From Neorhizobium sp. SHOUNA12A (GTDB lineage Bacteria > Pseudomonadota > Alphaproteobacteria > Rhizobiales > Rhizobiaceae), in NCBI RefSeq assembly GCF_023006505.1, contig NZ_JALBGV010000039.1:1-54375 (forward strand): DNA of 54,375 bases, in the 5' to 3' direction. The notes under the pieces were generated by a model, which saw only the letters and a program-made list of their open reading frames with translations, did no database searches and was not told the DNA's origin. This document shows positions 17,329 through 26,563 of the stretch, in pieces (within the stretch, counting starts at the first letter, position 1; every line of letters begins with the position of its first letter). Made by a program: the position numbers and the translations under genes.

Positions 17329-18054
17329 CTATTTGGCGGTTTCCGCATCGATGCGGTAAGAAAGGACCATGAAGCCAAGGGGATTGCTCCATACGGCGGC
17401 AAGCGTGGCATTTTCCTTGGGCCGGAAGGCGTAGGCGACCGTCACGATGAAGCTGCGCTCCGCGGCCGCTTGCCCTTTTTCCTCACGAATTTTCGTGATC
17501 CTCAGCCGGGCTACATCTGGAGCATTGCGGACTGACGGGTTGAAAGAGATCGACTTTACAACCACACGTACGCGTACATCCGGACCGTAGACGGAAGGGG
17601 GATATTGCGGCGAGTTCGAGCTCCAGAGCTGCGTCAGCGTACTGGCGGCGGTATCCGTCGAGCGGGTCAGAACATCCGGAATGCGTATGGGATTGTCAGC
17701 CGGATCGTAGGTTTCCCGATCGACGACGTAGGAAACGAGTTCTGCCTGTCGCACGGCATCCTGTTGATCGAGTGTTGCCGGCCGAACCTGAACTATCTTT
17801 TCCGCCTGGCCGGTGGTCTTGTCCACCATGATGACATAGGGCTTTGTCTCGTCGAGGGGGAGGATTGCGATGAGGCATCCGAGGGAAAGCACGGCCGCAA
17901 TCACCGACCCGACCGCAATCCTGGCCCAATTGTTACGTTGCTGGCGTAGGGTGAAGAAGAGTTCATCCTCGAAAGCATGGTGAATCGGGGGAGCGGCGGC
18001 CGCTTCGAGGTGATGCCCACTGATAAAATATCGTTTTAGATAATGCATGTTCAT
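17329..18054 (-). CDS. virB8: VirB8 assembly factor
   Basis: A 241-aa bitopic protein: short cytoplasmic N-terminus, one membrane helix (about 42-64, WARIAVGSVIAAVLSLGCLIAI) and a periplasmic VirB8 domain with LDQQDAVRQAELVSYVVDRETYD and NPLGFMVLSYRID. It nucleates assembly of the channel. The start is 17 bp after the virB6 stop, leaving no room for virB7 at its usual place. Confidence 0.92.
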   Translation of the reverse strand: MNMHYLKRYFISGHHLEAAAAPPIHHAFEDELFFTLRQQRNNWARIAVGSVIAAVLSLGCLIAILPLDETKPYVIMVDKTTGQAEKIVQVRPATLDQQDAVRQAELVSYVVDRETYDPADNPIRIPDVLTRSTDTAASTLTQLWSSNSPQYPPSVYGPDVRVRVVVKSISFNPSVRNAPDVARLRITKIREEKGQAAAERSFIVTVAYAFRPKENATLAAVWSNPLGFMVLSYRIDAETAK

Positions 18055-18071
18055 GGGAATATCCGTTATCT

Positions 18072-19400
18072 TTAGGGAGTGTTACCGCTTCCGTTATTTC
18101 CGCCTGGATTTCTGGTGGTTGGGCTCTGGGCGCCTGGACCACCCGCGCCTGCGCCGCTTGGTTTATTGGCGCCTGCGCCGCTTGGACGGCTTGCCTCTGG
18201 ACGCGCGTATTGCTTTTCGCGCACGGCCGCAATTCTCTCGTTTTCGCCCTGCATTCGGCCTGTCATACGGTCGTCGCGCCTGCCCTGGCGAGCTCCGGCA
18301 CTCTGCCGCATGCTACCGATCGCGGCTGTTGTCATGCCGCCGATGCCGCCGCCTGCCTTGCGAGCCACATTTGCCGCTCCGAGCGCGTCGCGACCGCGCT
18401 GGGCGGTGCGGCCCATCCGATTGGCACCATTCATCAGGCGCTGCGAGCTGGCTAGGCTGGCGCCTGCCGTTGCGACGGAGGCTGCGGCCAAAGTGCTGGC
18501 CATCGTCGGAATCTGTGAAACAAAAATGAGACTTCCTAGAGCCAGCATGACGAAAGGTATTGAATAGTCGGCAAACGGAGGTGACTCAAATACCCTCCAC
18601 CACTCTCCAGCAGGTCCGAAGATGCCTTTATACCAAGCGTGTAATTTGTCGATAAAATCTGCCAGCATTCGGATAGCTGCAAACAGCATTAGCCCCATCA
18701 GCGATGAGATTAATATCTGAATAATAAAGAAACCTACCAAGAATTTCACCCAACTCTCAAAGTAACTTCTAGTTTGCTCCATCATTAGAAGTACAAATGC
18801 AAGTGGCGCCAAGCTCAATGCAACCGCAATTCCAATTTTTGAAAATACAATTATCACTAGAGATATAGCACTAAATGCAAATCCAAGAATTAATACGAAT
18901 GTTCCAAGAAGGCAATACTTAAGTATTTCGGCAATTTGGAATATCGTGAAGGACACTGCAGTGTCAAACATCATTCTAGCAACGTCGCTTACGCACTCGA
19001 AATATCTATCGGCAGCTTGACTGCTATCTGTCACGTTACTTAAATCAAAAGGTGACCCAGGCTTTACGTCGAAAGGGAGGTGTTGGTTGAGGCTGGCTTT
19101 TATGAGCGCCAGACTGTAATCTTTCTGGACGCTATGAATTGCATCGTAAAATAACTCGATGTTTGCCCAATACTGTATGAACGCATAAATTATTAAATAC
19201 CTGATGAACCAGTGAAAATACTGAGAATAGCTTACCGCCTTGAGCTGCGCTACATGGTTGATTGCCATAAGCATCAAGGCAGCAATAGCTGTTGCCTGTA
19301 GGACACCAAGTAAAGGAGTTGCAACCGTATTAGAAATGGCTGACGCATAGCCAGCAACAATTTCGTCGATGTAATTGGAGACATCCGCGATCAGAGCCAT
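18072..19400 (-). CDS. virB6: VirB6 polytopic channel protein
   Basis: A 442-aa product with at least five to six hydrophobic segments between residues 25 and 310 and a TrbL/VirB6 layout. The C-terminus is a low-complexity tail with GAGANKPSGAGAGGPGA. Ti VirB6 is about 295 aa, so the tail of about 130 residues is extra. The membrane part (18600-19300) is markedly richer in A+T than the flanking virB genes. VirB6 guides substrate across the inner membrane. Confidence 0.88.
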   Translation of the reverse strand: MALIADVSNYIDEIVAGYASAISNTVATPLLGVLQATAIAALMLMAINHVAQLKAVSYSQYFHWFIRYLIIYAFIQYWANIELFYDAIHSVQKDYSLALIKASLNQHLPFDVKPGSPFDLSNVTDSSQAADRYFECVSDVARMMFDTAVSFTIFQIAEILKYCLLGTFVLILGFAFSAISLVIIVFSKIGIAVALSLAPLAFVLLMMEQTRSYFESWVKFLVGFFIIQILISSLMGLMLFAAIRMLADFIDKLHAWYKGIFGPAGEWWRVFESPPFADYSIPFVMLALGSLIFVSQIPTMASTLAAASVATAGASLASSQRLMNGANRMGRTAQRGRDALGAANVARKAGGGIGGMTTAAIGSMRQSAGARQGRRDDRMTGRMQGENERIAAVREKQYARPEASRPSGAGANKPSGAGAGGPGAQSPTTRNPGGNNGSGNTP

Positions 19401-19407
19401 TGGAATA

Positions 19408-20166
19408 CTACCTGTATTTCTCTATAATTTCTTTAATTCCCTTGTAATTACCGGCGCTGCCACCGCTCAATTTGATCAAGAACACGCTTAGAAGAGAGGC
19501 CGTCGTCGCCTGTAGGCGTGCAGTTTCGTTGACCTGTTGAGTTAGTTCGAGCACGACGCGTGTATTGAGGTCGATACTGGTTTTGAGATCCTGGCTTGCT
19601 TCGAGCGTTTTCAAATAATCATCAAGCCGGTTCATGCTGAGATTGCTTCGCTTATACCCTTCCTCTGCTACGGCCGCGGAGACGATGGCTTGGGCAGCGG
19701 CTTGTGGTACCTCGCCGTTCGGCCCGCTGGCCCCCCCCCCAAGGGAGTAAGCTTTTTGGAAGTCGTTGGCGGAATTTTTGATGCCTTCCGGGCCGTCGAA
19801 TTTTCCTGCCATGAAGGAATCGACCATTGCTTTCAGGCCTGCCCCTCCGTCTCGAGCGGCTTTTTCGGATGGATCGTTATGAAGCGGAACCGCTTTGGTC
19901 CCGATGATCGCTCCGAGCATCTGGGTAATCCCACCACCGATGACACGCGACAGCTCCACGGCTTTCATCAACTGTTCGATCGACGCCTGGTCATGGGCCG
20001 ATTGCGCGCCGGATGGCTTGGACGGAAGTGTTCCGATATCAGGTTCAGACAATGGGATAATCGAAGGCTTAATCGAGCTTTGCGCTTGTGCGGCCGTGAT
20101 AAACCGATCCGTCGGATCGAAAAGCGCAATGCTGCATAGAAGTGCGAGCGTTAGGATGCGGTTCAC
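19408..20166 (-). CDS. virB5: VirB5-like pilus tip protein
   Basis: A 252-aa product from GTG 20166, chosen because AAAGGAG sits 8 bp upstream and the sequence then reads directly into a signal peptide ending TAAQAQ. The mature part is mostly alpha-helical, with a heptad-like region near the C-terminus. Position between virB4 and virB6 and the size fit VirB5, a minor pilus adhesin. A run of ten G residues on the coding strand (19731-19740) encodes consecutive glycines and could slip. The start overlaps the upstream lipoprotein gene by 4 bp. Confidence 0.8.
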   Translation of the reverse strand: MNRILTLALLCSIALFDPTDRFITAAQAQSSIKPSIIPLSEPDIGTLPSKPSGAQSAHDQASIEQLMKAVELSRVIGGGITQMLGAIIGTKAVPLHNDPSEKAARDGGAGLKAMVDSFMAGKFDGPEGIKNSANDFQKAYSLGGGASGPNGEVPQAAAQAIVSAAVAEEGYKRSNLSMNRLDDYLKTLEASQDLKTSIDLNTRVVLELTQQVNETARLQATTASLLSVFLIKLSGGSAGNYKGIKEIIEKYR

Positions 20167-20309
20167 GTGCTTACTCCTTTCAGGATATCGACGAAGCCGG
20201 TGGGTCTTTCCCACAGGCATGCGCAGTTATTCTTTCGTTCCGCTGGCACCGACTGGCAGGACGTGAGGCCCGCCAGCGCCAATGCGAATACGATCCATCT
20301 CGCTCTCAT
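20163..20309 (-). CDS. Small lipoprotein between virB4 and virB5
   Basis: A 48-aa ORF: positively charged start (MRARW), a hydrophobic stretch and a lipobox LTSC with Cys18, then a short cysteine-containing tail. It overlaps the virB4 stop by 4 bp and the virB5 GTG by 4 bp, so it is translationally embedded in the operon. No virB7 is found between virB6 and virB8. This lipoprotein could therefore be a relocated VirB7 (outer-membrane partner of VirB9) or an entry-exclusion lipoprotein like those encoded in conjugation operons. Confidence 0.65.
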   Translation of the reverse strand: MRARWIVFALALAGLTSCQSVPAERKNNCACLWERPTGFVDILKGVST

Positions 20310-22684
20310 TGAAGCATCTCCATCTGAAAATCGGGCCGGTCGCGCCAGCCGGCGGGAGCCTTTTCGCCGCGCCCGCCTCCCAAAATGCCAAGGCCGGCGC
20401 CGAGCGCGCCAAGATCCATATCCAGGACCACACTGTCATCACCCGACTTCAGGAGGGCGAGGTGGTTATCGACATTGCTGATCTGCAGGAACTCGGTTTC
20501 TATCGGCGTCAGGTTTAGCGGTTCCAGTTCCGCCTGCGTATTGTAGGCGCTTGGATAAACGAGGCGGGTCACGGCGCTTTCCAGGATCGCATCACCCGCA
20601 CGGCTGTTCTTGATATGCGAGACGCGTTGGGTGAGCAGGACGACAGCGACGTTCTTTTTGCGCATCGTCAACATCCAGTCCTTGAGTCGCGCCTCGAAAT
20701 AAGGATCGTCAAGCAGTTTCCAGGCCTCATCCATGATCAGAAGCGTCGGATGCTCATCCTCCACCAGCCGTTCTACCCGGCGGAACACGTAGCTCAGCCA
20801 GGCTGTTCGAACGATGTCATTGTCGAAGATCTCCGTCAGATCGAACGCCGTCAGGCGGCTGTCGAAGGCGAGCGGATCTCGCTCCTTGCCATTAAACAGC
20901 CAGCCGAATTGGCCCATCTCGTCCCAGCGACCGAGACGGGCGTAAAGATCGCCGCCGTCATCGGTTGATCGCAGCTGGCTGCGAAAATGCTCGAAATTCT
21001 GCAGGCGGCCGTCCGCTGTCATATTGGACTGAACTGCGTCGATCACGGATTGGAGTTGCAGTGGGGAAAGTTTTGGCCCGTCATGGTTTGCCAGTGCCGC
21101 GATCCAGTCCGTGAGCCACGCGACGCCGCGCGCGTCAGCCTCGGCGCGCATCGGGTTGAAGCCGGTGTCTATTCCCATGCGTACGGAAGAATAACGCCCA
21201 CCCATCGCCCGCACCGCCATTTCGAAACCGTTGTCCTTGTCGAACAGGATGATACGGGCATCCAGTCGCTGCGCCTGAGCGATTAGGAAGGCAGTGCCGA
21301 GCGTCTTGCCGGATCCCGTTTGGCCTAGAACCAGGGTATGGCCGACGGTTCGTTGCCCTGGCTTTCCAGGCAGGTGAAAATTGAAACGGAAGGTTTCCCC
21401 GCGGGCTGTAGGGACGATCGTTACCGCTTCGCCCCAGGGGCATTTTTCGATAGGATGGCCTTTTGGCGATCCGTGCATGGCGCATAATTCCGCGAAGTTC
21501 TGCGACGAGATCATTGCAGGACGGGTGCGATAGGAAAAGTTACCCGGATGTTGGGCGAAATAGACGGCGCGCGCGGCAAAACTCTCCCGTACGATTGCGG
21601 CACCGGCGTCGTGCATGGCCCGCGTCACGAAGGTCATCGCCTCTTCCAGCTCCTTCAGGCTGTCGCAGAAAACCGCGATACTGCAATGATGGTCGCCAAA
21701 GCTCATTCGGCCTGATGCGACATCATCCTCTGCTTCTTCCAGCTGCGCCATCAGCGAGACCGCTGCATCTTCGGCAGCCTGCATCTGCTTGCGCACACGC
21801 GCGATCTTGTTCTGCGCGGAAATCGGATCAATCGGGGTAAAGCTCTGGGAGACAATTGTATCATATGGCAGGTTGAGGCGATCCAGGATGCCCGGATATG
21901 TTTCCGACGGATAATCCTTGACGGAAATGATTGTGCCGTAGCGGTATTGTCCAGGCTCGGTTCCCTCGCACTCGAAAACGCGTCCGTGGAAGGCGACTTG
22001 CGCGGTCGCAAGAATATCGGCAATCGGCAGGAATTTCCGGCCAGGAATCAAATCCGCTATTGTGCCTGTGATGCAACTGCGCAGCAAACCAAGCCACCGA
22101 CCATTCGATACCCTGAGGCGGTATGGTTTAGCTTCATCAAGGCTGACCATCAGGGTCTTCATCATCTGATCGAGGCGCGTGGCGCGTAGAGTGATCTCCT
22201 CGCGGCTATGGACGTCCTTGCCGCTGACAAGCTGAAGAAACCTGGCGATCCTGCGGGGCGGCCTGACGACCAGTGTGACCATGGTAACGCGGTCCCTCAG
22301 TCCGATCGTCTGGAGATAGTTCTGCCAGCGTCGATCGATCTCCGCACCGAAAGGATGGTTGGTGATGGGAGGCAGTACCGGGTGTGCGCGCATGGAAATG
22401 CGATGCACGTAATAGGCGACATCGGCGCGCTGCTGCGCTATGAATCGTGACATCGCATTGCTGAGCTCGGCGGTCTGTCGGCTATCGATCGTGTCGGCAT
22501 TGATACCCTCGACAATGAAGGAAGCCATCAGGTCGCCGTCACGTAGCAAGAGGGTCGTATCGTCGATGACGCTGAGATAGGGCAAGCCGCTGACAAGCAG
22601 CTGACCGCTATCGAGGTGCTTGTCCCTGACGCTTCGCGTTGCATGGGTGATTGGGGCTTCAAGCACGATACACCACGCCTTCAC
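20306..22684 (-). CDS. virB4: VirB4 ATPase
   Basis: A 792-aa product with the VirB4/CagE N-terminal domain and a C-terminal ATPase: Walker A GQTGSGKT (residues 454-461), Walker B LLIMDEAWKLL and LLTQRVSHI. Length matches the family. VirB4 energises pilus assembly with VirB11. It overlaps virB3 by 26 bp, which suggests coupling. Confidence 0.95.
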   Translation of the reverse strand: MKAWCIVLEAPITHATRSVRDKHLDSGQLLVSGLPYLSVIDDTTLLLRDGDLMASFIVEGINADTIDSRQTAELSNAMSRFIAQQRADVAYYVHRISMRAHPVLPPITNHPFGAEIDRRWQNYLQTIGLRDRVTMVTLVVRPPRRIARFLQLVSGKDVHSREEITLRATRLDQMMKTLMVSLDEAKPYRLRVSNGRWLGLLRSCITGTIADLIPGRKFLPIADILATAQVAFHGRVFECEGTEPGQYRYGTIISVKDYPSETYPGILDRLNLPYDTIVSQSFTPIDPISAQNKIARVRKQMQAAEDAAVSLMAQLEEAEDDVASGRMSFGDHHCSIAVFCDSLKELEEAMTFVTRAMHDAGAAIVRESFAARAVYFAQHPGNFSYRTRPAMISSQNFAELCAMHGSPKGHPIEKCPWGEAVTIVPTARGETFRFNFHLPGKPGQRTVGHTLVLGQTGSGKTLGTAFLIAQAQRLDARIILFDKDNGFEMAVRAMGGRYSSVRMGIDTGFNPMRAEADARGVAWLTDWIAALANHDGPKLSPLQLQSVIDAVQSNMTADGRLQNFEHFRSQLRSTDDGGDLYARLGRWDEMGQFGWLFNGKERDPLAFDSRLTAFDLTEIFDNDIVRTAWLSYVFRRVERLVEDEHPTLLIMDEAWKLLDDPYFEARLKDWMLTMRKKNVAVVLLTQRVSHIKNSRAGDAILESAVTRLVYPSAYNTQAELEPLNLTPIETEFLQISNVDNHLALLKSGDDSVVLDMDLGALGAGLGILGGGRGEKAPAGWRDRPDFQMEMLQ

Positions 22685-22937
22685 CGCGGAGCAGCGATGG
22701 GCTCATGCGCGTTCTCTGCATCGTGGTCACGAAAACGCGAATGATTTTGGGATCATAGGCTGCCAGGCCCCGCAGCGTCACATAGCCAACGGCGCTCGCT
22801 ATAATCAGATAAGCGAATGACTTCGTGATAATGAACCCAAGGATGACGAAGACGACGAGCGTTACAAGATACATGACAGGCAGACCAGCGAAGCTCACCT
22901 CGCGGGTCAGCCCCAGGAAGACGGGTGTGTATTTCAT
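22659..22937 (-). CDS. virB3: VirB3
   Basis: A 92-aa protein with two adjacent membrane helices (about 18-60) followed by a YDPKIIRV segment, typical of VirB3. It is an inner-membrane component that works with VirB4. It lies between virB2 and virB4 in the expected order, with a purine-rich site upstream of 22937. Confidence 0.88.
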   Translation of the reverse strand: MKYTPVFLGLTREVSFAGLPVMYLVTLVVFVILGFIITKSFAYLIIASAVGYVTLRGLAAYDPKIIRVFVTTMQRTRMSPSLLRGEGVVYRA

Positions 22938-23003
22938 TGGGCGTCCTTTCGCTTGATCCTGCTTGGGATATTCGACAGTTGACCATCGCAGCGACCGTCT
23001 CGA

Positions 23004-23342
23004 TCAGCCGCCGCCGCCGATTTCAGGGTTCCCTGCGACGCCGATGCCATTCAGAAACGCCGCACCGCCAAAGACGATTGCAATTCCCAGAACGACTGAC
23101 ACGGCAAAGGTCCAGTCCATGCGCCCGGTCATGAAGGAGAACCCGATGGCGATCACGGCGATCGCTGAGACCGAAGCGCCGATAGGACCGGTGATGGCCC
23201 CGACCAGTTTATTCATGAACGTATTCACGCCCTCGAAATTCTGCGCAAGGCTAGGTTCGGCCCACATGAAGATGAAGATCGCGACCGCAAACAGCAGCTT
23301 CGGAAGATCGATATCGCGGAAATAATCTCGGAAAAAGTTCAT
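23004..23342 (-). CDS. virB2: VirB2 pilin
   Basis: A 112-aa product from ATG 23342 (MNFFRDYFRDI). A long signal sequence ends SLAQ (about residue 34), leaving a pilin of about 78 residues with two hydrophobic helices separated by a short TGRMDW loop, and a Gly-rich C-terminus. VirB2 subunits form the T-pilus. Longer upstream frame is discarded because it adds non-hydrophobic sequence before the signal. Confidence 0.92.
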   Translation of the reverse strand: MNFFRDYFRDIDLPKLLFAVAIFIFMWAEPSLAQNFEGVNTFMNKLVGAITGPIGASVSAIAVIAIGFSFMTGRMDWTFAVSVVLGIAIVFGGAAFLNGIGVAGNPEIGGGG

Positions 23343-23433
23343 TTTGACCCCATCATAGTTGCTCAAAGTAGAGAGTTTTAGGTATTCGCGGAGCAGCCAG
23401 CCTGCATTGTCAGGCATTCTGTTGCTCGAGGAA

Positions 23434-24348
23434 TTAGGTCGAAGGTGCTGAATAGCGTCTGCCGAAGGGTTTGTTCTCCGCAAAACGGGGTGTGCGGCCG
23501 ACCGCATTCAAGATGTCGGCGACATACTGTTGAGTTTCCTGATATGGGGGAATGCCGCCGTATTTTTCGACGGCGCCCGGCCCGGCATTATAGGCGGCGA
23601 GTGCCAGTTCAGGCAGGCCGAATTTGTCCAGCATCGACGTTAGGTAGCGAGCGGCGCCGTCAAGATTTTCCTGGGCCGAAAACACATCCTCGACACCGAG
23701 ATCGTGTGCCGTCCCGGGCATAAGCTGACCAAGGCCCCCGGCGCCGGCGGATGAAACCGCCGTCGGATCGAAATTGCTCTCGCGGTGAATCATAGTGGTG
23801 AAAAGGGCGGCGAACTGCTGGGGATTGAGCTTGGCGCGGATCACTCCTGGCGCCTGGCCGTACTTAAGGCCCACTTCAACAGCCATGCGGCGGACGGCCA
23901 GCTGCTGCTCGGTCAGGCTCATCGACAGTTGCCTTGGTGGTGGCAAGCGCAAGCCTTGCGGAAGAGCCGGTGAGGCAATTGGAAGCTCCGCAGAGGGTGG
24001 CTGTATGACGGCGCGCGGAGGCGGGATTGTGTCCAAAACGACCGATGCGGTCCAGGCGGGCCGCAAGCGAGGCTTTTTCCGCGAGATGTCGGCCAAGTAA
24101 TCTGGATTGAGCTCAGGCTTGGCGATCCTAGTGCCAGGGTCAGGTTGATAACTGACCCTGGCAGATGGCGGCGCGGTGGAGACTACGCCGCCATCCATTT
24201 CGACTACACTACCATTTTCAAATTCTTCAAATACACCCGCTTGTGCCATATTCGCATGTCCAAGCAGAAGAGCTGTAACGGCGCTTGCCGACACCGCTCT
24301 CATATAAGTAGAGTAATTCTTATTTGGCCTTCTTTGAAGAAAAGACAT
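23434..24348 (-). CDS. virB1: VirB1 lytic transglycosylase
   Basis: A 304-aa product with an N-terminal export signal (cut probably near AQA, residue 37), a proline-rich region and a C-terminal SLT domain (about 150-285): [20 protein letters not shown] with the catalytic Glu, [13 protein letters not shown] and [12 protein letters not shown]. It opens peptidoglycan for channel assembly. It is the first virB gene; a vir box lies 118 bp upstream. Confidence 0.92.
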   Translation of the reverse strand: MSFLQRRPNKNYSTYMRAVSASAVTALLLGHANMAQAGVFEEFENGSVVEMDGGVVSTAPPSARVSYQPDPGTRIAKPELNPDYLADISRKKPRLRPAWTASVVLDTIPPPRAVIQPPSAELPIASPALPQGLRLPPPRQLSMSLTEQQLAVRRMAVEVGLKYGQAPGVIRAKLNPQQFAALFTTMIHRESNFDPTAVSSAGAGGLGQLMPGTAHDLGVEDVFSAQENLDGAARYLTSMLDKFGLPELALAAYNAGPGAVEKYGGIPPYQETQQYVADILNAVGRTPRFAENKPFGRRYSAPST

Positions 24349-24465
24349 AATTTTATTCCATTCGAAATCGTATTTTCATCTAATAGCTTTGTCGTTTTCG
24401 AAATATCTTGCGTGGTAACGCTTCGTATTTTGATAGCTCGTACGAAGTTGTCAACGTTTACGGGC

Positions 24466-24479
24466 GTTGCAATTGTAAT
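24466..24479 (-). promoter_or_regulatory. vir box upstream of virB1
   Basis: GTTGCAATTGTAAT matches all 14 positions of the VirG box RTTRCAATTGWAAY. It lies 118 bp upstream of the virB1 start. This ties the virB operon to VirA/VirG control, supporting a role in T-DNA transfer rather than only in plasmid conjugation. The rest of 24349-24682 holds no gene I can support. Confidence 0.8.
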
Positions 24480-24682
24480 GGCGGGGCGCGAATAGGTGAT
24501 CTGGGAGGTGGCTGTTACGGATGAAATACATTGGCAATAAATGCGGGGAGGGAATGTTTTGGGTTTGGACGATGTCGTTGGCTTTCGTCGGTTGAAAGCC
24601 GTGGCGATTTCGGGCGTTTTATCTCGAGACGAGCGATCGGCCGCGTCCTGATGGTCTCTGTAGCCGGGCATCGTTTGCTGCT

Positions 24683-24707
24683 TGGCGGGATATATAGAGC
24701 TGTAAAC
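24683..24707 (+). repeat. T-DNA left border (C)
   Basis: A 25-bp repeat beginning TGGCGGGATATAT and ending AGAGCTGTAAAC. It differs from canonical borders by one A-to-G change in CAGGATATAT. It lies between the virB1 promoter and the T-DNA C genes. Nothing recognisable follows in 24708-25035. Confidence 0.8.
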
Positions 24708-25035
24708 ACCGTACTTCCCACGATGCGAGTATCTGTTGTGTTTTTAGAAAGAATTTTGGCTACAGACAGTTTAGACTGTTCTTCCCGATAAATTCGAAAC
24801 GGTCAATTTAAATGGAAAAGATGGAATGGCTACTGAGCAGGGTTTTTATTGAAGCATCATGAAGATATCTGAGAGCCGCATGTTGAATGACATGCTCTAA
24901 AGTTGGGCCTTTCAATCATCGGAAAATTGCATGTTGGATGCGATCCTTGGCCGATGAGATGGCGAGAACGAAAACTATTCACCCTTTTGTCCATTGAACC
25001 CGATTTCCAATCTCCTCTGGATGCTTGTCGGCGAC

Positions 25036-26193
25036 CTACGTCTCGACGGAGCCGGCTGCGCCATCGGGGTTGGAATAACACGCCGCGAAATCCCTGAGAT
25101 CTTTAATGCCTAGCTTGTCGAAGAGGTCCTCTCCTTCCCAAAGGTCAACACCGTGAGTGAAGGCATCTGCAAACAAGCGGTCGATGGCCGGTGTGGGGAT
25201 ACCAAGCCACCTGCCGAGCTTTTTCCACAGGCGTGCCGACCGCGCGTGCTTAAAGTCTCTATGATTGCCCGGCTCCGGTGCGTCGCTGGTCATCAGGCTG
25301 CGAACGATGTCGCGATCATTCAGGCAATCAAACAGCGTCTCGTGGTCTGTGCGATGCTTGCCGTTGAGAATGGTGAATGTCTCGGGGACAGACCAACCGA
25401 GTGCCTTGTTGATTGCCCACTTGTCACTATGAAGGGCGTTCCGTAGGAAGGCGTTTTCGATGTTGTTCATGTGGTGAACGAACGGCTCGTTCGAACCCGC
25501 GTTGATCTCATTCCACATGACTATGGCAGGTACGCCGTAGAGATCCAGGGTTGGGTCACGACTGAAAGCCTCCCAAGGCTGCATGAAAAGAAGATGCATG
25601 GTGAGGATGGTCTTGAGATCTTCCAGCACGCCGTCACGGTCCGGATGCGTTCCCTCCTTGGTGGTCGCAACGACCGTGGTCGGGATCGACGCGGGTTGAT
25701 CCTGGACATAGAGCATCCCGTCCTCGATCGTAGCGATGATGGGGTGGCAGGCAAAGCCGACGCCGTAAGACGCATTGGTGTATTTGACGATGAGAGGGGC
25801 GTCTTCGGCGCCGTTCGTGGAGCCCAGGACTTTTCCCGTGAAGTCGTACGTTTCGCCGAGCTGCTTGAGGAACTGGTGGCGAGCAGGTAGCGTCATGATG
25901 ATCAGGATATAGTTGGCGGCGCTGATGGCATGGGCAATGTCCAATGAGACGCTGACCGGAAAGGAGCGGATGAAGTTGTCGCTATAGCGACCCGTAACGA
26001 GCGTTCCCTTTGTCTTGATCTTGCCAGCTTGGATGCCGGGCAGGTCGTGGCAATCGCCAGGCCCGCATAGCGTGGTTTTGATGCCTTGGTTCCCGCATCG
26101 GATCGTGAACGCCTGCGCGATAGGCCCGCCACCCAGAATGAGGAGATTGATCCTACTCTTCGCGCTTCCCTCGGTCGATGAGTGAGCCTCCAT
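25036..26193 (-). CDS. Opine-dehydrogenase-like opine synthase
   Basis: A 385-aa product. An NAD(P)-binding glycine motif (LLILGGGPIAQAF) near the N-terminus is followed by segments comparable to nopaline/octopine/vitopine synthases, which reductively join an amino acid and a keto acid or sugar. The C-terminal helical part contains the KHRTDHETLFDCL and LGIPTPAIDRLFADAF segments. I chose ATG 26193 (acgATGGAGG), since the TATA box near 26309-26318 leaves room only for a start about 120 nt downstream; an in-frame ATG at 26283 is too close. Substrates cannot be read from the sequence. Confidence 0.7.
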   Translation of the reverse strand: MEAHSSTEGSAKSRINLLILGGGPIAQAFTIRCGNQGIKTTLCGPGDCHDLPGIQAGKIKTKGTLVTGRYSDNFIRSFPVSVSLDIAHAISAANYILIIMTLPARHQFLKQLGETYDFTGKVLGSTNGAEDAPLIVKYTNASYGVGFACHPIIATIEDGMLYVQDQPASIPTTVVATTKEGTHPDRDGVLEDLKTILTMHLLFMQPWEAFSRDPTLDLYGVPAIVMWNEINAGSNEPFVHHMNNIENAFLRNALHSDKWAINKALGWSVPETFTILNGKHRTDHETLFDCLNDRDIVRSLMTSDAPEPGNHRDFKHARSARLWKKLGRWLGIPTPAIDRLFADAFTHGVDLWEGEDLFDKLGIKDLRDFAACYSNPDGAAGSVET

Positions 26194-26308
26194 CGTTGGC
26201 GGTTGTCCGGTTTGCTGGTTTTGTCTGAAGGCAGAGGTGTGCAGGATCGGTTTTGCGGGCTCTGGTTTTGCGAATTGTTGCATGCGGCGAAGGAAAGGTG
26301 GGGTGGAT

Positions 26309-26450
26309 GGCTCTTATAATTGCGTTATAAGGTCAGGCCTCGATGACGCGGCGCTGACGTGGCGGATGACGTGGCACGGCGACCGGTGGTGCGATGACCT
26401 GGCCGGGATTTTGATGACGTGGCGGGACAAGCGGTACATCTATAAAGGCT
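26309..26450. promoter_or_regulatory. Divergent plant-type promoter in T-DNA C (first pair)
   Basis: TGACGCGGC at 26344 and TGACGTGGC at 26355, 26367 and 26415 lie between a minus-strand TATA box (about 26309-26318) and a plus-strand TATA box (atctataaagg, about 26439-26449). The genes at 26193 (minus) and 26564 (plus) start about 115 bp beyond each TATA box. Confidence 0.7.
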
Positions 26451-26563
26451 GGGCGGTTGACCCTTCTTTCGTTCCAGGATTTGCCAGGTCAATTACTCGA
26501 TTTCCGGCGCAACCGTCCTAAAAACCGCGTTCGAGCGACATAATCCAACCTACGACCGGCGGA

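Noticed and set aside
20181..20190. caggatatcg inside virB as a border-like sequence
   Set aside because: Only the CAGGATAT part matches; the rest of the 25-bp border and the flanks do not, and it lies in coding sequence.
24300..24671. 123-codon minus-strand frame upstream of virB1
   Set aside because: It covers the vir box and promoter region and has no recognisable content.
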